A model generated the notes under the pieces. The model was not told the origin of the DNA and searched no databases. It saw nothing but the letters and a program-made list of their open reading frames with translations. DNA of 64,000 nt from Poriferisodalis sp026713105. Its GTDB lineage: Bacteria > Actinomycetota > Acidimicrobiia > Acidimicrobiales > Poriferisodalaceae. Shown one piece after another: positions 43,574 to 52,552 of the stretch (positions are counted from its first letter, which is position 1; each line of letters begins with the position of its first letter). The DNA lies in the NCBI GenBank assembly GCA_965115995.1, contig OZ220472.1, forward strand, positions 2,294,001 through 2,358,000. The letters are read 5' to 3'. The position numbers and the translations under genes are program-made.

Positions 43574-44560
43574 ATGAACGAGAAGCGGATCCCGGTGACC
43601 GTGATCGGCGGTTACCTCGGTGCCGGCAAGACGACGCTGGTGAACCACGTGCTTCGGAGTTCGGGCGAGCGTGTGGCGGTAATCGTCAACGACTTCGGCG
43701 AGATCTCGATCGACGAAGATCTCATCGTCGCGGCCGACGGCGACAAGCTGACGCTCGCCAACGGCTGCATCTGCTGCACGCTCGCCGATGGATTTGCCGC
43801 GGCTCTGATGCAGGTTCGCTCGGCGGGCACTCCGCCGGCGAGGCTGCTTATCGAGGCCAGCGGCGTCGCGGATCCCGCGCAGGTCGCGGCATACGGCCAC
43901 ACGCCCGGGTTGCAACTCGATGCAGTCGTGGTGCTGGCGGACGCTGAGCAAGTACGGCGGCAGGCCAATGACCGCTGGGTGGCTGACACCGTGCGCCAGC
44001 AGCTAGCTGCCGCCGATCTGCTCGTGGTCAACAAGGTCGACCTGCTCGGCGACACCGACGACGTCACGGCGCTGTGCAGCTGGCTCGCCGGAATTGCAGG
44101 ACGGGCCGCCATCGTGCGTACCAGTCGGGCCGCAGTGCCCATCGATGTGCTGTTCGGGCCACAGGCGGAACGTGATCGGTCGGCTGGGGCCGGAGACCCC
44201 GCCGTCGCGCCACCCTCTGAAGCCCCCGGACCAGCCGCCGAGGATCTCTTCGAGTCCCAGACGGTCGAGCTTGACGGGCCCGTGCCCCTGCGGATCATCG
44301 AACAGTTGCTGGCCGACCTGCCCGCTGGAGTCGCACGGCTGAAGGGCCTCGTGAGTGTGACTCGGCCCGACGGTTCGGGCGGTGATGCGGGAGACGGCGC
44401 GGCCGACTACTTGATCGAAGCTGTCGGCACCCGAACTTCCATGATTCCTCACATGGTCGACTCAGGAGACTCGCTTCGTCGTTGGGTGGTCAGCCTCATC
44501 GCCCGCAAGGGCTCCCTGTCCCCAGACTGGCTCGGCGAGCGACTAGCGAAGCGAGGCTGA
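43574..44560 (+). CDS. COG0523/CobW-family GTPase, putative metal chaperone
   Basis: 328 aa. The P-loop GGYLGAGKTTLVNHVL is near residue 12. The family-defining CxCC is in LANGCICCTLADGF near 60, Walker B/G3 is in LLIEASGVADP, and the G4 motif is VVNKVDLL near 153. The C-terminal CobW_C-like half is less conserved. These GTPases deliver Zn or other metals to target enzymes. Its position between two metal-dependent amidohydrolase genes suggests they are the clients; this is inference. A Zur-type operator was not apparent. Confidence 0.85.
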   Translation: MNEKRIPVTVIGGYLGAGKTTLVNHVLRSSGERVAVIVNDFGEISIDEDLIVAADGDKLTLANGCICCTLADGFAAALMQVRSAGTPPARLLIEASGVADPAQVAAYGHTPGLQLDAVVVLADAEQVRRQANDRWVADTVRQQLAAADLLVVNKVDLLGDTDDVTALCSWLAGIAGRAAIVRTSRAAVPIDVLFGPQAERDRSAGAGDPAVAPPSEAPGPAAEDLFESQTVELDGPVPLRIIEQLLADLPAGVARLKGLVSVTRPDGSGGDAGDGAADYLIEAVGTRTSMIPHMVDSGDSLRRWVVSLIARKGSLSPDWLGERLAKRG

Positions 44561-44687
44561 CGGCCGCGTCACCGGGTCTGTGGGAGCAGTTGCGTGCCAG
44601 ACTCATGGGGCATTTGCGTCATGGTCCCAGCACCGCAGCTGCGCCTGTGGCGACCACTCCCCCATGACCCGTCCTGGAGTCACTGAC

Positions 44688-46013
44688 ATGGCAATCACGA
44701 TCCCCGAACCTGATGTCAACAACGTGTGGCGGCTCGAGACGCCGGGCAATGACGGCTGGGTGCGCTCGGCTCGGCCCGACGCCGACCACAAGTTCTTCAT
44801 GTGCTCTGCAGACGGCCACGTGCAGGAGCCGAGCACGTTCCTCTATGACCGCATCGATCCCGACTACCACGACCGGTTGCCGACCATCGCGGTGACCAAG
44901 GCCATGGACGTCCATGGCAAGGGCGCCAAGACTGCTGAGTCCGCCTCGGACAGCGCTAGGGGGGCCAGCGATGCGGCGCAAGACCCGCAGTTCTTTCAGA
45001 AGGCGGAGGGCTTCCGGCCGGCCAAGCTGAATTGGACGAAGCCGTTTGAGGGGCACGAAAAGCTGCGCAACCAGTCGGGGCGCGATCCCGAGTCACGGGT
45101 GCGCGACCTAGCACTGGACGGCTGCGACGCTGAGGTCCTGTTCCCGAACAAGGGCCTGACCGTGTGGGCCACGCCCGATGCCGACTTCAGCCACGCGATG
45201 TGCCAGGCCTACAACGAATGGGCCTGGGAGGAGTTCGCCGACTACAACGATCGCTTGGCGCCGATGGCCTGCATTGCGCCTGCCGCGCTGGACAAGGCGA
45301 TCGCGGAGATCCAGCGGTGCGCAGCGCTGGGATTCAAGGGCTTGAGCCTGCCCGCCAAGCCGGTCTTCGGCCCGCCAGACGTCGACGACCTCAACTACAA
45401 CCTGCGCGAGATGGAGCCCCTGTGGGACTGCATCGACGAGGTAGGCCTGCCGGTCACCTTCCATGTCTCGACAGGCCGCGACCCCCGCACCGCCCGCAGC
45501 CAAGGCGGGGCCGTCATCAACTACGCCGTGCACTCCTTGGCCCCGACCATGGAGCCCTTGGTCAACATCTGCGCGTCAGGCGTTGCCGAGCGGCACCCGG
45601 AGCTGCGCTTCGGCTCCATCGAGGCCGGGATCGGCTGGGTGCCCTGGATGCTGGGTGCCATGGACGAGGCGTATCTCAAGCACCACATGTGGGTGCGGCC
45701 CAAGCTCGAAATGCTGCCCAGCGACTACTTCAAGCGCCAGGGGTTCGCGAGCTTCCAGGAGGACCCCGCCGGCCTCGATCTCGCCCGCGAGCACGGTCTC
45801 GTCGACAACTTCCTGTGGGCGAACGACTTTCCCCACCACGAAGGCTCGTGGCCGTATTCGGCTCAGGCCATCGAGCGCACCATGAGCCATCTCGACGACG
45901 GTGAGCGCGCCAAGATCTTGGGCCTCAACTCGGCCCGCATCTTCGGCTTCGAGATCCCCGCGCGCTACCTGGGACACCCCGACGCCGCCGCCGCCGCCGC
46001 GGCCCAGCGCTGA
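44688..46013 (+). CDS. Amidohydrolase family 2 (TIM-barrel) metal-dependent hydrolase
   Basis: 441 aa from ATG 44688 with GGAG upstream; in-frame extension to 44580 is not protein-like. SADGHVQEPSTFLYDRIDP near residue 35 is the DxH metal site. PLWDCIDEVGLPVTFHVSTG carries the next His near 245, then HPELRFGSIEAGIGWVPWML, and ANDFPHHEGSWPYS near 395 supplies the final Asp. The family includes decarboxylases and C-C or amide hydrolases. It follows the COG0523 GTPase after a 127-base gap that holds no other gene and is convergent with serA. Confidence 0.83.
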   Translation: MAITIPEPDVNNVWRLETPGNDGWVRSARPDADHKFFMCSADGHVQEPSTFLYDRIDPDYHDRLPTIAVTKAMDVHGKGAKTAESASDSARGASDAAQDPQFFQKAEGFRPAKLNWTKPFEGHEKLRNQSGRDPESRVRDLALDGCDAEVLFPNKGLTVWATPDADFSHAMCQAYNEWAWEEFADYNDRLAPMACIAPAALDKAIAEIQRCAALGFKGLSLPAKPVFGPPDVDDLNYNLREMEPLWDCIDEVGLPVTFHVSTGRDPRTARSQGGAVINYAVHSLAPTMEPLVNICASGVAERHPELRFGSIEAGIGWVPWMLGAMDEAYLKHHMWVRPKLEMLPSDYFKRQGFASFQEDPAGLDLAREHGLVDNFLWANDFPHHEGSWPYSAQAIERTMSHLDDGERAKILGLNSARIFGFEIPARYLGHPDAAAAAAAQR

Positions 46014-46024
46014 CGCTCAGTGCG

Positions 46025-46966
46025 CTAAGCGTTGACGGCGTAGGGCACGGGGTCGCCGGCTAAAGCCAGATTCACTTGCTCGGCAATGTGAACGCCTGCC
46101 CGATCTTGCGCTTCGGTCGTGCTGGCACCCAAGTGCGGCGTCGCCACGACATCGGACCGGCCAAACAAGGGTGACTCAGTCATCGGTTCGGTTTCGTAGA
46201 CATCAAGCGCGATGCCGCCCAGACGACCTGTGTCGAGTGCGGCAGCCGCGGCCGCCTCGTCGAGAATGCCACCGCGGGCCGTGTTGATGATCAACGCGTG
46301 CGGGCGGCACTTGGCCAGGCCTTCGGCACCTAGCAACCCGGCCGTTTCGGGCGTCCGCGGCATGTGCAAGGTGATGATGTCGGAACGTTCGAGCAGCTCA
46401 TCGAACGAGACCATGTCGACACCTGCCGCCCGGGCGGATTCGGAACTCACATAGGGGTCGTAGGCAATGAGTGCGACATCGAACGGCGCGATCCGCTGCG
46501 CCACCAAGCGGCCAACTCGACCGAGGCCGAGAATCCCCACTGTCTTGCGGTACAGCTCCATGCCGCCCCAGCGGCTGCGCTCCCATCGACCGTCGGCGAG
46601 CGCTTCGTGCGCCTGCGGTATGTGGCGAGCTAGCGCCAGCATGAGCGCCACCGTCATCTCGGCCGCCGACACGACGTTGCTGGACGGCGCGTTGCACACC
46701 AGCACGTCGCGCTCGGTCGCAGCAGCGACATCGACGTTGTCGAGGCCGACGCCGGCGCGCCCGACGACGATCAGCGAATCACCTGCGGCGAGGAGGTCGG
46801 CATCGACCTGTGTCGCGGAGCGGACAACCAGCGCTTGCGCGCCGGCAACGGCGTCGCGCAGTTCGTCGGGGCTGAGTCCTGTACGGACGTCGACGTCGTG
46901 GCCGGCTGCGCGCAACAGATCCAATCCTGCATCTGCCAGCGTCTCAGCCACCAGGACTCGCGCCAT
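46025..46966 (-). CDS. serA: D-3-phosphoglycerate dehydrogenase, short form without ACT/ASB domains
   Basis: 313 aa from ATG 46966. The NAD-binding GILGLGRVGRLVAQRIAPFD is near residue 147. RSATQVDADLL and GRAGVGLDNVDVAAA near 70, NTARGGILDEAAAAAAL near 230 and the catalytic His in ATPHLGASTTEAQDRAG near 283 are all SerA wording. The protein ends right after the catalytic domain (LALAGDPVPYAVNA), where most actinobacterial SerA proteins continue with about 210 residues of intervening and ACT domains. So serine feedback through those domains is absent. Another 2-hydroxyacid dehydrogenase role is possible, but divergent serC supports serine synthesis. Confidence 0.85.
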   Translation of the reverse strand: MARVLVAETLADAGLDLLRAAGHDVDVRTGLSPDELRDAVAGAQALVVRSATQVDADLLAAGDSLIVVGRAGVGLDNVDVAAATERDVLVCNAPSSNVVSAAEMTVALMLALARHIPQAHEALADGRWERSRWGGMELYRKTVGILGLGRVGRLVAQRIAPFDVALIAYDPYVSSESARAAGVDMVSFDELLERSDIITLHMPRTPETAGLLGAEGLAKCRPHALIINTARGGILDEAAAAAALDTGRLGGIALDVYETEPMTESPLFGRSDVVATPHLGASTTEAQDRAGVHIAEQVNLALAGDPVPYAVNA

Positions 46967-46967
46967 G

Positions 46968-48161
46968 TCAGGTGACCAGATCTGCAATGCGGCTGATGCC
47001 TTCGCCCAGATCGTCGAGCCCCAAGGCGAACGAAAACCGTGCGTAGCCCGGCGCGCCGAACGCCTCGCCGGGCACGAAGGCCACCTTGGCCTGCTCGAGT
47101 ACTGCCGCAGCCAACTCCAGCGTCGTGGTGACTTCCGTATCGCCGTAGCGGCGCCCCAGCAGCCCTTCCATCTTCGGGAATGCGTAGAAGGCGCCTTCCG
47201 GTTCTGGGCATTCCACGCCTTCGATGGCGTTGAGCATCTCGGTGATGCGCTGACGCCGCACATCGAATGCACCTCGCATCATGGCCACGGCTTCGAGGTC
47301 GCCCGAGACAGCAGCGAGAGCGGCCGCCTGCGCCACGTTGCAGACGTTGGAAGTGGCGTGGCTCTGCAGGTTTGTGGCCGCTGTGATCACATCGCTCGGC
47401 CCAGCCATCCAGCCGACTCGCCAGCCCGTCATCGCATAGGTCTTGGCCACGCCGTTGAGCACGACGCACCGGTCGGCTATCTCGGGCACCAGCACTGGGA
47501 GCGAGTGGTGCTCCGCATCGCCGTAGGTCAAGTGCTCATAGATCTCGTCGGTGATCACCCATAGTCCGTGTTCGAGCGCCCATTGGCCGATGGCGACGAT
47601 CTCGTCGCGTGGATACACCGCACCTGTCGGGTTCGACGGCGAGACGAACAGCACCGCCTTGGTGCGGTCGGTACGCGCCGCTTCGAGCTGTTCAACGCTG
47701 ACTCGAAATCCCGACTCGATGCCGGCGAAGACCTCTACCGGGATACCTCCGAAGACCCGCATCGCCTCGGGATAGGTCGTCCAGTACGGCGCCGGCAGCA
47801 GCACCTCGTCACCCGGGTCCACCAGCGCCGCCATGGTGTTGTACACGGCCTGCTTGCCGCCGTTGGTGACCAGGAATTGGCTCGCGTCCAACTCGAGGCC
47901 GCTGTCTCGCTGTGTCTTCGCGGCCAAAGCAGCCTTCAGGGCCGGCAGGCCGCCTGCGGGCGAATAACGGTGGTTCGCAGTGTCGCGGCACGCAGCTGCC
48001 GCTGCATCGACGATGTGTTCGGGTGTCGGGAAGTCAGGCTCACCAGCACCGAAACCGATCACGTTCTCCCCCGCTGCCCGCAGCGCCTTGGCCTTGGCGT
48101 CGACCGCCAGGGTTGCGGACGGGGCGATTCCCGCCAGCGCCACAGATACTCGATTGCTCAT
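46968..48161 (-). CDS. Aspartate-type class I/II aminotransferase
   Basis: 397 aa from ATG 48161 with GGGAG upstream. PLP enzyme landmarks are VIGFGAGEPDFPTPEHIVDAA near residue 35, YSPAGGLPALKAALA near 66, FVSPSNPTGAVY near 170, and the lysine loop VLNGVAKTYAMTGWRVGWMAG near 232, followed by FVPGEAFGAPGYARFSFA with the carboxylate-binding Arg. This pattern is that of subgroup I-gamma aspartate aminotransferases. serA starts 1 base after its stop, so the two are coupled. It could supply glutamate/aspartate transamination beside serine synthesis. Confidence 0.88.
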   Translation of the reverse strand: MSNRVSVALAGIAPSATLAVDAKAKALRAAGENVIGFGAGEPDFPTPEHIVDAAAAACRDTANHRYSPAGGLPALKAALAAKTQRDSGLELDASQFLVTNGGKQAVYNTMAALVDPGDEVLLPAPYWTTYPEAMRVFGGIPVEVFAGIESGFRVSVEQLEAARTDRTKAVLFVSPSNPTGAVYPRDEIVAIGQWALEHGLWVITDEIYEHLTYGDAEHHSLPVLVPEIADRCVVLNGVAKTYAMTGWRVGWMAGPSDVITAATNLQSHATSNVCNVAQAAALAAVSGDLEAVAMMRGAFDVRRQRITEMLNAIEGVECPEPEGAFYAFPKMEGLLGRRYGDTEVTTTLELAAAVLEQAKVAFVPGEAFGAPGYARFSFALGLDDLGEGISRIADLVT

Positions 48162-48325
48162 TGGGCGTCTCCCGTTTGCTCGGCGCGCTGAGGCACCTGC
48201 CGCGTGCGCCCGCCAGTCTCGCCGCGACGGCGAGCATTCCAACCGGCACGGTCATCAGGCAATTCCCAGAATTGTCAGACAAATGTGGTTGTCGGCAGCA
48301 GTGTCGGGCGCAATAGTGGCAGCCG

Positions 48326-49474
48326 ATGGCTGTGTCTCCCGCATCAATTTCGATTCCCGCCGAGCTGCGACCCGCCGACGGGCGCTTCGGCTCGGGCCCG
48401 TCCAAGGTTCGACCCGAGGCCGTCAAGGCACTCGAATCTCGTGCGATCGACTACATGGGCACCTCGCACCGCCGCACCGGCGTGCGCTCCGTGGTGGGCC
48501 GACTGCGGGCGGCGATGGCCGAGCTGTTCGGACTCGGTGACGGATGGGAGGTGGTGCTGGGCAATGGCGGCAGCACCGGCTTCTGGGACGCTGCGGCCTT
48601 CTCGCTCATCGAGCACCGCGCCCAGCACCTGACGTTCGGCGAGTTTTCGGAGAAGTTCTCCGCCGTGACTGCTGCCGCACCGCACTTGCGCGACCCGATG
48701 GTGATCACGGCGCCCTACGGCACACACCCCGTGCCTGAGCCCGCCGATCCAGCCGACATCGACGTGTACGCGCTGACGCACAACGAGACTTCGACCGGCG
48801 TGTGCATGCCGCTGGTGCAGCCGCAGCTGAGCCCGTCCCGGCAGGGCGACGCCCCGAGCCTCGTCATGGTCGACGCCACCTCGGCCGCCGGAGCGATGAC
48901 GTGGGATCCCGCCGCGGTCGACTGTTACTACTTCGCACCTCAAAAGGCCTTCGCCGCCGACGGCGGACTGTTCATCGCTCTGTGCTCCCCGGCGACCATT
49001 GAGCGCATCGAACGCATCGATGCGGGGGGCCGCTACAAGCCCGCCACGCTCGACTTGGCGATCGCAGCCCGCAATTCCCGTCAAGATCAGACCTACAACA
49101 CCCCGGCACTCGCGACGATCCTGCTGACGCTCGAGACCGCCGAATGGATGCTCGACGGCGGCGGGCTCGGCTGGGCTGCATCCCGGTCGGCAGCTTCCAG
49201 CGGCACCGTGTACGGCTGGGCGGCGGCGCGTGAGTTCGCCTCGCCCTTCGTGACCGATACCACGATGCGCTCCCCCGTCGTGTGCACCATCGACTTCGAC
49301 GGGGTCAGCGCCGACGACATTGCGGCGGCACTGCGGGCCAACGACATCGTCGACACCGAGGGCTACCGCAAGCTGGGCCGCAACCAGCTGCGCATCGCCG
49401 CATTCCCCGCGATCGATCCCGCCGACGCCGAGGCCCTTACTGCCTGCATCGACTACATCGTCGAGCGGCTCTAA
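48326..49474 (+). CDS. serC: Phosphoserine aminotransferase, actinobacterial type
   Basis: 382 aa. The N-terminus (SISIPAELRPADGRFGSGPSKVRPEAV) and SHRRTGVRSVVGRLR near residue 48 match the actinobacterial SerC form. VVLGNGGSTGFWDAAAF is near 74 and ALTHNETSTGV near 153. The PLP lysine is in YYFAPQKAFAADGGLFIAL near 210, and DQTYNTPALATILLT near 253 is the partner-subunit loop. It converts 3-phosphohydroxypyruvate to phosphoserine. It is divergent from the aminotransferase-serA pair across 164 bases. Its TAA stop lies in the loop of a duplicated hairpin. Confidence 0.93.
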   Translation: MAVSPASISIPAELRPADGRFGSGPSKVRPEAVKALESRAIDYMGTSHRRTGVRSVVGRLRAAMAELFGLGDGWEVVLGNGGSTGFWDAAAFSLIEHRAQHLTFGEFSEKFSAVTAAAPHLRDPMVITAPYGTHPVPEPADPADIDVYALTHNETSTGVCMPLVQPQLSPSRQGDAPSLVMVDATSAAGAMTWDPAAVDCYYFAPQKAFAADGGLFIALCSPATIERIERIDAGGRYKPATLDLAIAARNSRQDQTYNTPALATILLTLETAEWMLDGGGLGWAASRSAASSGTVYGWAAAREFASPFVTDTTMRSPVVCTIDFDGVSADDIAAALRANDIVDTEGYRKLGRNQLRIAAFPAIDPADAEALTACIDYIVERL

Positions 49475-49534
49475 AGCCGCTGCCAGCTACACGGTCGAGC
49501 GGCTCTACAGCCGCTGCCAGCTATACGGTCGAGC
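49460..49534 (+). repeat. 34-bp tandem duplication with hairpins at the serC 3' end
   Basis: Units 49460-49493 and 49494-49527 differ at two positions, and 49528-49534 starts a third. Each contains AGCGGCT and AGCCGCT (7-bp stem, 4-base loop). The first loop, CTAA, contains the serC stop; the second has CTAC, so it carries no stop. The two hairpins probably form a tandem terminator facing the convergent RDD gene. Confidence 0.85.
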
Positions 49535-49537
49535 TGC

Positions 49538-50053
49538 TCAGGCCTTGATGACGAGCGTGCCGGCTGCTTTGTCGTGCCAGCCTTGGTATACGCGGTCCCA
49601 CGTCAGGCTCACGTAGCACAGCAATGACAGGAGCGGGCCGAGGATCGGGATCAAGGCGACCAAGCCAGGGATCGCCCATCGGCCGAACGCCTTGCCCCAT
49701 CCCGGTAGTCCACCGTGCGCGGCATTGATCACCTTGATGCCCGCCACCCGCTTGCCGATGGTTTGGCCCCACGCGGCAACCTGGGAGACCTCGTAGCCAA
49801 TGCCGATAACCAGCCCGATCAGTAAAGAAGCGAAAGTGCTGGCGCCCGACCCCGAAACGTCGAATGCATCTCCGGCGTCCCCGACGAACAGGAAGATCAC
49901 CATGCCGATGACAGCGACCACGATGACATCGAGAATGCGAGCGCCGAGACGGCGTATCGGCCGGGCCAGCTCGACGGTCTCGCCGGACCCGAGTTCGGCC
50001 CAACCGGTCCGCCGACTTCCGTCATACGACGCGGGTTCGCCGTTGTCGCTCAT
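49538..50053 (-). CDS. RDD-family membrane protein
   Basis: 171 aa. A hydrophilic N-terminus (SYDGSRRTGWAELGSGE) precedes the RDD motif region LARPIRRLGARILDVIVVAVIGMVIFLF, with Arg and two Asp in the first helix as the family name implies. Two further hydrophobic stretches follow (FASLLIGLVIGIGYEV; GLVALIPILGPLLSLLCYV), and WHDKAAGTLVI closes the protein as usual. The function of RDD proteins is poorly defined; some act in Na+/H+ antiport. It is convergent with serC. Confidence 0.85.
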   Translation of the reverse strand: MSDNGEPASYDGSRRTGWAELGSGETVELARPIRRLGARILDVIVVAVIGMVIFLFVGDAGDAFDVSGSGASTFASLLIGLVIGIGYEVSQVAAWGQTIGKRVAGIKVINAAHGGLPGWGKAFGRWAIPGLVALIPILGPLLSLLCYVSLTWDRVYQGWHDKAAGTLVIKA

Positions 50054-50212
50054 GAAAGGCCTCCGCAGTGATGGTGTAACCGTTCCGTTGGCGAACCTAG
50101 CGCGCTGTCGATTGGGCCGTGTCGAGCGGTGCGTCGCAACCGGAACCGGACTCTCGGGAACCCGCGTCGACTATCCACGACCACGATGACCGTGGCTCGC
50201 AGGCCCCGTGCG

Positions 50213-50836
50213 CTAGTTCAGAGCAGGATCGTCCGGGTAGTCGGCCAGCAGTCGGGCCGGTGGGGACTGGCGCGCCAGCACGTCGTACCAGAGCGTGTCA
50301 GCGTCGCCTGTCAGGTCGCCGGGCGTCGAGTCGAACACCCACCAGCAACCAGCTTGCAATTCACCTCGCAACTGGCCCGGTCCCCATCCGGCGTGGCCGC
50401 CATAAATCCTGACGGCGACGACCGCGGCATCGAGTTCGGACGGATCGGCGGTGAGATCGACCAGACCGACCTCTCCGTTCACGGTGCGCCAGACGCCGCC
50501 GGCTTCGGACGAATCTGCGCGGGAACCTGCAGGTGGCTGCCGTTCGCCTGCCGACCGATCAGCGATCGCTCCGAGCGCCAGCAGACCCTGCGGCTCGACT
50601 GGCCCGCCGAGCCCAACAGCGGCTTCGGTCGTGAAGCGTGATGCCCAGCGTGGCACCGCCGACGCGCACGACGTGTCCGAATTGCGATTGATGACGACCC
50701 CCAGCGTGCCCGCCTGCTGATGATCGATCACGAAGACGACCGTGCGGTCGAAATTCGGATCCACCAAGCGCGGCGTCGCCACGAGCAGGTCACCCGCAGC
50801 GGGCACCCGCACCGGCGTCACGACGACCTCGACCAC
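50213..50836 (-). CDS. YqgE/AlgH family protein
   Basis: 207 aa. PAAGDLLVATPRLVDPNFDRTVVFVIDH at the N-terminus and TLGVVINRNSD near residue 45 are diagnostic for YqgE/AlgH, as are GLGGPVEPQGLLAL near 77 and IYGGHAGWGPGQLRGELQAGCWWV near 145. The family is widespread, and its molecular role is not settled. It lies 31 bases from ilvC on the same strand, upstream in coordinates but downstream in transcription, so read-through from ilvC is likely. Confidence 0.9.
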   Translation of the reverse strand: MVEVVVTPVRVPAAGDLLVATPRLVDPNFDRTVVFVIDHQQAGTLGVVINRNSDTSCASAVPRWASRFTTEAAVGLGGPVEPQGLLALGAIADRSAGERQPPAGSRADSSEAGGVWRTVNGEVGLVDLTADPSELDAAVVAVRIYGGHAGWGPGQLRGELQAGCWWVFDSTPGDLTGDADTLWYDVLARQSPPARLLADYPDDPALN

Positions 50837-50867
50837 GCCCCCGATTCTGCCACCGTGTCGCGCAAGC

Positions 50868-51905
50868 TCAGGAGACGGAGCCGCCTGATGCGGCGGTGAC
50901 GTCCTGGCGGCCTGCGGTGATCCACGGCATCATCGCCCGCAGCTCCGCGCCCACTTGCTCGATGGGGTGCTGGCGGCCTTCTTCGACCATGCGCCGGTAG
51001 TTCGGCAGCCCGTTGCGGTTCTCATCGATCCATTCGCGAGCGAAGCTGCCGTCCTGGATCTCGGCCAGGATGCGCTTCATCTCAGCGCGGGTCTCGTCGG
51101 TGATGATCCGAGAGCCGCGGGTCATGTCGCCGTACTCGGCGGTGGTCGAGATCGAGTAGCGCATGCCCGAGATGCCGGCCTCGTAGATGAAGTCGACGAT
51201 CAGCTTCACCTCATGCAGCGTCTCGAAGTACGCCGACTCGGGTTGGTAGCCGGCTTCCACCAGGGTCTCGTAACCGGCCCGGATCAACTCGGTCAAGCCG
51301 CCGCAGAGCACCACCTGCTCGCCGAACAGGTCGGTCTCGGTCTCCTCGGCGAAGGTGGTCGTCAGCACGCCGCCCCGAGTGCCGCCGATGCCCTTCGCGT
51401 AGGCCAGCGCGTCCGCGAGCGCGTTCCCGCTGGCGTCCTGGTGAATCGCCACGAGTGCCGGCACGCCGCCGCCCTCGACGTAGGTTCGCCGGACGTTGTG
51501 GCCGGGACCCTTGGGTGCGATCATCCATACGTCCACGTCGTCGGGCGGGCTGATCTGGCTGAAGTGGATATTGAAGCCGTGCGAGAACGCAATGGCGTTG
51601 CCGGGTTGCAGGTTCGGTGCAATCGACGCGTCGTAAATGGCGGCCTGGTCGGTGTCAGGCAGCGCCATCATGATGATGTCGGCTTCGGCGGCCGCGCCTG
51701 CCACGTCGTTGACCCGCAAGCCCTCAGCCTCGGCCTTGGAACGGGACGACGAGCCTGCTCGCAGCCCGACCACGACGTCCACGCCGCTGTCGCGCAGGTT
51801 CAGGGCGTGGGCGTGGCCCTGGGAGCCGTAGCCCATGACCGCCACGGTGCGGTCGGCGAGTTGGCCGATGTCGGCGTCTTGGTCGTAGTAGATGGTGGCG
51901 GGCAT
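50868..51905 (-). CDS. ilvC: Ketol-acid reductoisomerase (class I)
   Basis: 345 aa from ATG 51905 with GAGGAG upstream. The Rossmann motif VAVMGYGSQGHAHALNLRDSG is near residue 22, and RAGSSSRSKAE near 47 is the cofactor-specificity loop. PKGPGHNVRRTYVEGGGVP is near 132, and the metal-binding FGEQVVLCGGLTELIRAGYETLVEAGYQPE near 192 is followed by EYGDMTRG. Length and architecture are class I. It converts acetolactate or acetohydroxybutyrate to the dihydroxy acid. It is third in the ilvB-ilvN-ilvC order. Confidence 0.95.
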   Translation of the reverse strand: MPATIYYDQDADIGQLADRTVAVMGYGSQGHAHALNLRDSGVDVVVGLRAGSSSRSKAEAEGLRVNDVAGAAAEADIIMMALPDTDQAAIYDASIAPNLQPGNAIAFSHGFNIHFSQISPPDDVDVWMIAPKGPGHNVRRTYVEGGGVPALVAIHQDASGNALADALAYAKGIGGTRGGVLTTTFAEETETDLFGEQVVLCGGLTELIRAGYETLVEAGYQPESAYFETLHEVKLIVDFIYEAGISGMRYSISTTAEYGDMTRGSRIITDETRAEMKRILAEIQDGSFAREWIDENRNGLPNYRRMVEEGRQHPIEQVGAELRAMMPWITAGRQDVTAASGGSVS

Positions 51906-52000
51906 CGATTTCGCTCCTCGAAGTTGTTCAGATCGCCGGAGTTTGCCGGAACTTGATGGACTTGACTCTGGGCGTGACGCTCGGAGCGTCGCGCTCGTGA

Positions 52001-52552
52001 CTAGCTCGTGATGCCAACAGCGGGCTCGTCGGCATCGAGTGCCCGAAGCGCTATGCGACCGGTGCGCTGCAGCACATGCAGGCCGAACGGGCGCAACTGG
52101 CGCTCGCACCGGTCGAGTCGGTCCGGATGGGCGCTGACACTGACGATGGCCTCGTCGTCGGTGTGATCGAGCACCTCACCGCCGTACTCGGAGATGACAT
52201 CGACAACTGCAGCCAGATCGACCGCCCCGACGCGGGCGAGCATCAGCTCGCGTTCCATCGAGTCGGACGGGTGCAACTCGCTGATGTGGATCACGTTGAT
52301 GAGCTTGTCGAGCTGCTTCGCGATCTGGGTGACGTCGGTGTTATGGACGTCGACGACAATGGTGATGCGGCTGTACTCCGGGTCGTCGGTGGGTGCCACG
52401 GCGAGGGAGAAAATGTTGAAGCCGCGACGGCTGAACAGCCCCGCAATGCGAGCCAGCACGCCGAACTTGTTCTCCACGATGGCTGCGAAGATGTGCAGAT
52501 CCGGCTCTTGCGGGCTGCTCACGCCGGCACCGTTGCTCTGCGGGCTGCTCAT
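52001..52552 (-). CDS. ilvN: Acetolactate synthase small (regulatory) subunit
   Basis: 183 aa. The N-terminal ACT domain (HIFAAIVENKFGVLARIAGLFSRRGFNIFSLAVAPTDD) is followed by RITIVVDVHNTDVTQIAKQLDKLINVIHISEL and a second ACT-like C-terminal part (EYGGEVLDHTDDEAIVSVSAHPDRL). It confers valine feedback on IlvB. The ATG overlaps the ilvB stop (ATGA). Confidence 0.95.
   Translation of the reverse strand: MSSPQSNGAGVSSPQEPDLHIFAAIVENKFGVLARIAGLFSRRGFNIFSLAVAPTDDPEYSRITIVVDVHNTDVTQIAKQLDKLINVIHISELHPSDSMERELMLARVGAVDLAAVVDVISEYGGEVLDHTDDEAIVSVSAHPDRLDRCERQLRPFGLHVLQRTGRIALRALDADEPAVGITS

Noticed and set aside
49460..49534. CRISPR or REP element at the serC end
   Set aside because: Only two full contiguous units; they are better explained as tandem duplication of the gene end.
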